Assembly: GCA_002245135.1 (NCBI GenBank)
Contig: NGBS01001199.1
Span: forward strand, 1-64,000
DNA length: 64,000 bases
Reading direction: 5' to 3'
Source: Proteromonas lacertae
Taxonomy: Eukaryota > Sar > Bigyra > Opalinata > Proteromonadidae
Position numbers and translations under genes: made by a program. A model generated the notes under the pieces. That model was not told the DNA's origin and made no database searches. It saw only the letters and a list, made by a program, of their open reading frames with translations. Within the stretch, counting starts at the first letter, position 1. Each line of letters opens with the position of its first letter. Shown here in pieces: positions 61,817 through 64,000 of the stretch.

Positions 61817-64000
61817 TTAACCTATGAAAGACTTTCTACTTGAAGAAAAGGATGTTCTTGATTTTCTTCTTCCAGCTGGAGATATTGTTGACATTGACAT
61901 TCTTCTTTGAGTATCTTTCAATGTTGCTTCTATACTCAATTCTATACTTGCTGCATCTAAATCTGTGTTAAAAGTACTTCGAATTGAACGATAAGCATTT
62001 GATAATTCACAAGATAATTCTTCAAATTTATTTCGAACATCATTTACATATAAATCCATTTCACTATCCTCAAATCGATTCTTTATTATTGCTTTTCCTT
62101 CTTCATCAATTATCTTTATTTCTTTCGATGATAAAGAGAATATTGTCTCTAAATTGGATGTGGCATTCAATATTCGATATAAATATTCTTTCGATGTCAA
62201 ACCATTCTCTCCTTTTATATGATTTACTGCATCATATAAATCAAAATAGGCATTTAATAAATTGTACGAAACTGTAAAAGCTTTCGAATATTGACTTATT
62301 TCTTCAGCTTTATATTGTCGAAGTTCATGTCGAATTAATTCTATTGTTTCTTTCTCATCTTCATTTTTCTCATCTAATACATCATATTTCACCATTGAAT
62401 TTACAAATTGATAATCAATATAAGTTCTTAAACTATTCCAAGAATCTTTTTCTGGAACTTTTATATCTGTTCCTTCATAAGTTAAACCATTTATAAATTG
62501 AGCTTTTGTTAAATAACCTAATAAATAGAAACATCCCATTAATATTCTCATTGGATTATGTGGTGGTGGTTGATCATATTTTCGAATCTCAGCATAAGAG
62601 GCTTTTGCACTCATTACAGCTTGACGAGCCAATCCTACACATCTTTTTAATTCAGCGATTTCAGGAGTTTCATATACTTCAGGCTTCTTTAATACTTTCT
62701 TCATTTTCTGAATTTCTTTATATAAATTATCATACAATTCTTTTTGATGAATTCTTTCTTCTTCTTTTCTTTGACAATCTTCTTCTAATTCACTTACTTT
62801 ACTTTTTAATTCATTTATTTCATTCAATAATTTCTTTGTATTTTCTTTACAACATTTCCAACCACTATCATATTCATCTCTTTCTAATTTTATCTTTTCT
62901 AACTCTTCTGCTAATTCTTTTATCCTCTTTTTCATTTCTTCTATTTCTTCACTCATATCTTTATTATTATTCTCTAATTCTTCTTTCTTTTCTTTCATTT
63001 CTTCGAATTTTTCATTTTTCTCTTTCAATACTATCACTTCTTTCTTCAAACTATTTAAATCATTTATATAACTTTCATCTAACATCTTATGGACTGTATC
63101 TAAATGATTTCGAATATTTAATGTTTTTAAGGATAAATCATTCATTCCTTTCATTGTTGCACTTGTCTTTTTACTATTCAAATCTAATTCGTTCAATTCT
63201 TTTACATTATTCTTATTATCTTCAATTTCTTGTTTTATTTTCAAAGAATTGATTTTTATTCGTTTTACTATGGCTTTATTACATTCTTCATTCTTTTCTA
63301 ATTCTTCTATTGTTTTCATTATTTCTAATATTGAATTTTCATTTAATTCTTCTTCTTTATTTATTAATTTCTTTAATCGACCCAATTCTTTTATCTCATT
63401 TTTACTATCCATTTTATTACCATAGTCTTTTAGATTTTCATTTAAACTGTTTAGTTTATTATTACAATCTTTACTGTTCTCTTTTAATTCATTCATACTT
63501 TTACGAATCTCATTCAATTCATTTACATCTATTTCTTCATCTCCTTCTTCCATTCTTTTAATTCTTTCTTCAATTTCTTTCTTTAACTTCTTATTATTTG
63601 ATATTCTCTCTTCTAAGTCATTTATCTCATTTCTATATTTATTTATCTCATTTTCATCAGGATTTTCACTTTCTTCTAATTCTTTTAATTTCTCTTTCAA
63701 TCCTTTCAATCTTTCTTCCATTTCATCATTCTCATTGTCAATTTCATTTAATTCATTCTTTAAACTATTTAGTTCATTCATCCTATTCTCTTTACTCTCT
63801 TTTACTTTTTCATTTAACTCATTTATTTCATTTATAAATACATTATTATGGCTTATATTACATAACTTGTTTAATATCTTTTCTCTCATTTCTTTTCCTT
63901 TCTTTTCACTTTCTAATATATTCTTTCGGATTTCTTCTAAGTTTTGACTATTTTCAGATGTATCTAATAAATAATCTTCTATATCATTCTTTTCTTTCTT
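61817..64000 (-). CDS. Long coiled-coil protein, 5' end beyond the window
   Basis: Open frame with no stop up to position 64000 (at least 727 codons); the ATG at 63889 is internal and the frame continues upstream, so the true start lies outside. The first ~430 visible residues are an almost unbroken Glu/Lys/Asn/Leu coiled coil (NELNEIRKSMNELKENS). The C-terminal part looks globular (MRILMGCFYLLGYLTKAQF; NSMVKYDVLDEKNEDEKE). A Ser/Arg tail (MSMSTISPAGRRKSRTSF) ends at TAG. No named family recognised. Probably a cytoskeletal or vesicle-associated host protein (inference). No introns are apparent. Confidence 0.7.
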   Translation of the reverse strand, partial: KKEKNDIEDYLLDTSENSQNLEEIRKNILESEKKGKEMREKILNKLCNISHNNVFINEINELNEKVKESKENRMNELNSLKNELNEIDNENDEMEERLKGLKEKLKELEESENPDENEINKYRNEINDLEERISNNKKLKKEIEERIKRMEEGDEEIDVNELNEIRKSMNELKENSKDCNNKLNSLNENLKDYGNKMDSKNEIKELGRLKKLINKEEELNENSILEIMKTIEELEKNEECNKAIVKRIKINSLKIKQEIEDNKNNVKELNELDLNSKKTSATMKGMNDLSLKTLNIRNHLDTVHKMLDESYINDLNSLKKEVIVLKEKNEKFEEMKEKKEELENNNKDMSEEIEEMKKRIKELAEELEKIKLERDEYDSGWKCCKENTKKLLNEINELKSKVSELEEDCQRKEEERIHQKELYDNLYKEIQKMKKVLKKPEVYETPEIAELKRCVGLARQAVMSAKASYAEIRKYDQPPPHNPMRILMGCFYLLGYLTKAQFINGLTYEGTDIKVPEKDSWNSLRTYIDYQFVNSMVKYDVLDEKNEDEKETIELIRHELRQYKAEEISQYSKAFTVSYNLLNAYFDLYDAVNHIKGENGLTSKEYLYRILNATSNLETIFSLSSKEIKIIDEEGKAIIKNRFEDSEMDLYVNDVRNKFEELSCELSNAYRSIRSTFNTDLDAASIELSIEATLKDTQRRMSMSTISPAGRRKSRTSFSSSRKSFIG

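Noticed and set aside
62506-63947. Leucine/phenylalanine-rich plus-strand frames opposite the coiled-coil gene
   Set aside because: They are the mirror image of a Glu/Lys/Asn-rich gene on the minus strand; hydrophobic frames arise automatically there.

Overview
This is nuclear DNA of a unicellular eukaryote, probably a flagellate or a relative of one. The evidence is remains of a HYDIN-like axonemal gene, Maverick/Polinton remains, small inverted-repeat transposons, eukaryotic glycosyltransferase families, and at least nine spliceosomal-type introns of only 23 to 34 bases. A parabasalid such as Trichomonas is suggested by the Mavericks, but the introns do not show the parabasalid 3' motif, so I do not name a lineage. 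The standard genetic code fits the intact genes.

The window is a patchwork of three kinds of DNA. (1) AT-rich Maverick/Polinton debris: a broken protein-primed DNA polymerase B (1-4379), a second polymerase fragment (10.4-10.8 kb), a Ulp1-like cysteine protease and a retroviral-type integrase (34.9-37.9 kb), and short foldback elements whose ends resemble TGTTGTGCGC. (2) A very AT-rich surface-glycan cluster (7.1-9.2 and 17.9-33.1 kb): GT77-like, GT31-like, GT4, GT61, GT2 and GT37-like transferases, a sulfatase-fold DUF229 protein, a SAM methyltransferase and two acyltransferase-3/SGNH proteins. Most have one N-terminal membrane anchor, and genes are often only 9 to 60 bp apart. Several look broken at first sight but become continuous when 23-34 nt GTA...TAG introns are removed; the best case is the DUF229 gene with six. 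(3) A GC-richer, virus-like island (40.95-61.46 kb, with pieces at 13.6 and 14.8-17.8 kb): a fibre-like repeat protein, a class II ribonucleotide reductase remnant, a HAD-like protein, a zinc-ribbon protein, a stand-alone relative of the Polinton polymerase N-terminal module, and several basic or coiled-coil proteins of unknown role.

The island has repeated ends (a 368-bp repeat present twice with about two differences, inverted terminal copies, and a palindrome with 100-bp arms) and a nearly identical 1.95-kb internal duplication. Many of its genes carry a single stop or frameshift, so it looks recently integrated and in early decay. HYDIN-like pseudogene pieces (10.8-13.2 and 38.8-40.95 kb) lie on both sides of the glycan cluster. 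A long coiled-coil gene runs off the right edge.

The glycan genes plausibly build and O-acylate surface or secreted glycans in the secretory pathway. The Maverick genes belong to self-synthesising transposons that are no longer functional here. The island genes suggest a large DNA virus or related element, but no capsid, packaging ATPase or intact polymerase gene was recognised in it.
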